DNA of 12,802 nt from NCBI GenBank assembly GCA_964443525.1, contig CAYUCY010000044.1, forward strand, positions 1 through 12,802, written 5' to 3'. The notes beneath the pieces are model-generated. The model did not search any database, was not told the DNA's origin, and saw only the letters and a list, made by a program, of their open reading frames with translations. Position numbers and translations under genes: made by a program. Origin of the DNA: CAYUCY01 sp964443525. Its GTDB lineage: Bacteria; Pseudomonadota; Alphaproteobacteria; Caedimonadales; Caedimonadaceae. Positions 12,531 to 12,802 of this stretch are shown one piece after another; position 1 is the first letter of the stretch; the number at the start of each line of letters is the position of its first letter.

Positions 12531-12802
12531 ATGACCCTCATGCAAGCCGTAGCCAAAGACCCTTTTTCCTATCAAGATAAACTTGTTTCTTTAAGAGAAG
12601 TTCTTGAAAAAAATCAGTTTTCCGGTTTTTTAATTCCGCGGACGGATGCACATCAAGGAGAATACGTAGGGCCCCATACGGAGCGTCTTGGCTATCTGAC
12701 CGGATTTACGGGTTCGGCAGGCACTGCGATCGTCTTGAAAAAGAAGGTGGCCGTTTTTGTAGACGGGCGGTATATTTTGCAGGCAAAGCAGGAATGTGAC
12801 AC
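12531..12802 (+). CDS. pepP: Xaa-Pro aminopeptidase, N-terminal part (cut by the window end)
   Basis: The first 90 codons of an M24B metallopeptidase that removes N-terminal residues before proline. The visible part is the creatinase-like N-terminal domain: FLIPRTDAHQGEYV, ERLGYLTGFTGSAGTAIVL and AVFVDGRYILQ are typical of the long (about 600-residue) alphaproteobacterial and eukaryotic XPNPEP1-like form. The metal-binding catalytic domain lies beyond the window. Starts: ATG at 12531 lies only two bases after AGGAG; the in-frame ATG at 12540, eleven bases after it, is the other choice. Confidence 0.88.
   Translation, partial: MTLMQAVAKDPFSYQDKLVSLREVLEKNQFSGFLIPRTDAHQGEYVGPHTERLGYLTGFTGSAGTAIVLKKKVAVFVDGRYILQAKQECD

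Noticed and set aside
1..12802. CRISPR array or rRNA genes
   Set aside because: No series of regularly spaced repeats and no rRNA-like sequence seen; the repeats present come in twos and threes only.

Overview
The window looks like part of the chromosome of an alphaproteobacterium, plausibly a host-associated one of the Holosporales/Caedibacter type. Evidence: a MucR/Ros-family regulator, a tsaB-rimI pair, a propionyl-CoA carboxylase operon with a small membrane gene between its subunits, and a long-form Xaa-Pro aminopeptidase of the kind common in Alphaproteobacteria. The host-associated assignment is inference; nothing in the window proves it.

Bases 1-3150 look like an accessory region. 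They are visibly more A+T-rich than the rest and lie on the 3' side of a tRNA-Lys(UUU) gene (3153-3228, minus strand), a classic integration target. They hold the tail of an unidentified gene (1-60), then, two bases later, a GTG-started gene for an 827-residue protein (63-2546). That protein has a large unrecognised N-terminal part, a four-cysteine zinc ribbon and a C-terminal PD-(D/E)XK-type nuclease signature. A roughly 600-bp gene-poor stretch follows, with nested palindromes, a degraded minus-strand coding fragment, a perfect 20-bp inverted repeat around a 71-bp core (MITE-like), and an 11-bp-period direct repeat beside the tRNA that resembles integrase arm sites. The nuclease gene is the best candidate for an undescribed (defence-like) system.

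Bases 3369-8299 are conserved housekeeping genes on the plus strand: an RluC/RluD-family 23S rRNA pseudouridine synthase, then pccB, a two-TM protein with a Lys/Ala/Pro-rich tail, and pccA (GTG start). PccB and PccA together carboxylate propionyl-CoA to methylmalonyl-CoA, using the biotin on PccA Lys611. A secreted beta-carbonic-anhydrase-like protein (8436-8990) follows, then a strong bidirectional terminator (9131-9161).

Bases 9180-10814 are on the minus strand: tsaB and rimI, overlapping by ATGA, then mucR behind its own A+T-rich promoter region, which has a Fur-box-like sequence. TsaB supports t6A tRNA modification, RimI is an N-acetyltransferase, and MucR is a global regulator. Divergent from tsaB is a VanX/DdpX-type D-Ala-D-Ala dipeptidase (10895-11464). 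It meets tail to tail a gene for an exported, unidentified protein with three 16-residue Glu/Arg-rich repeats. The window ends in the first 90 codons of an Xaa-Pro aminopeptidase, whose likely promoter overlaps the divergent one.
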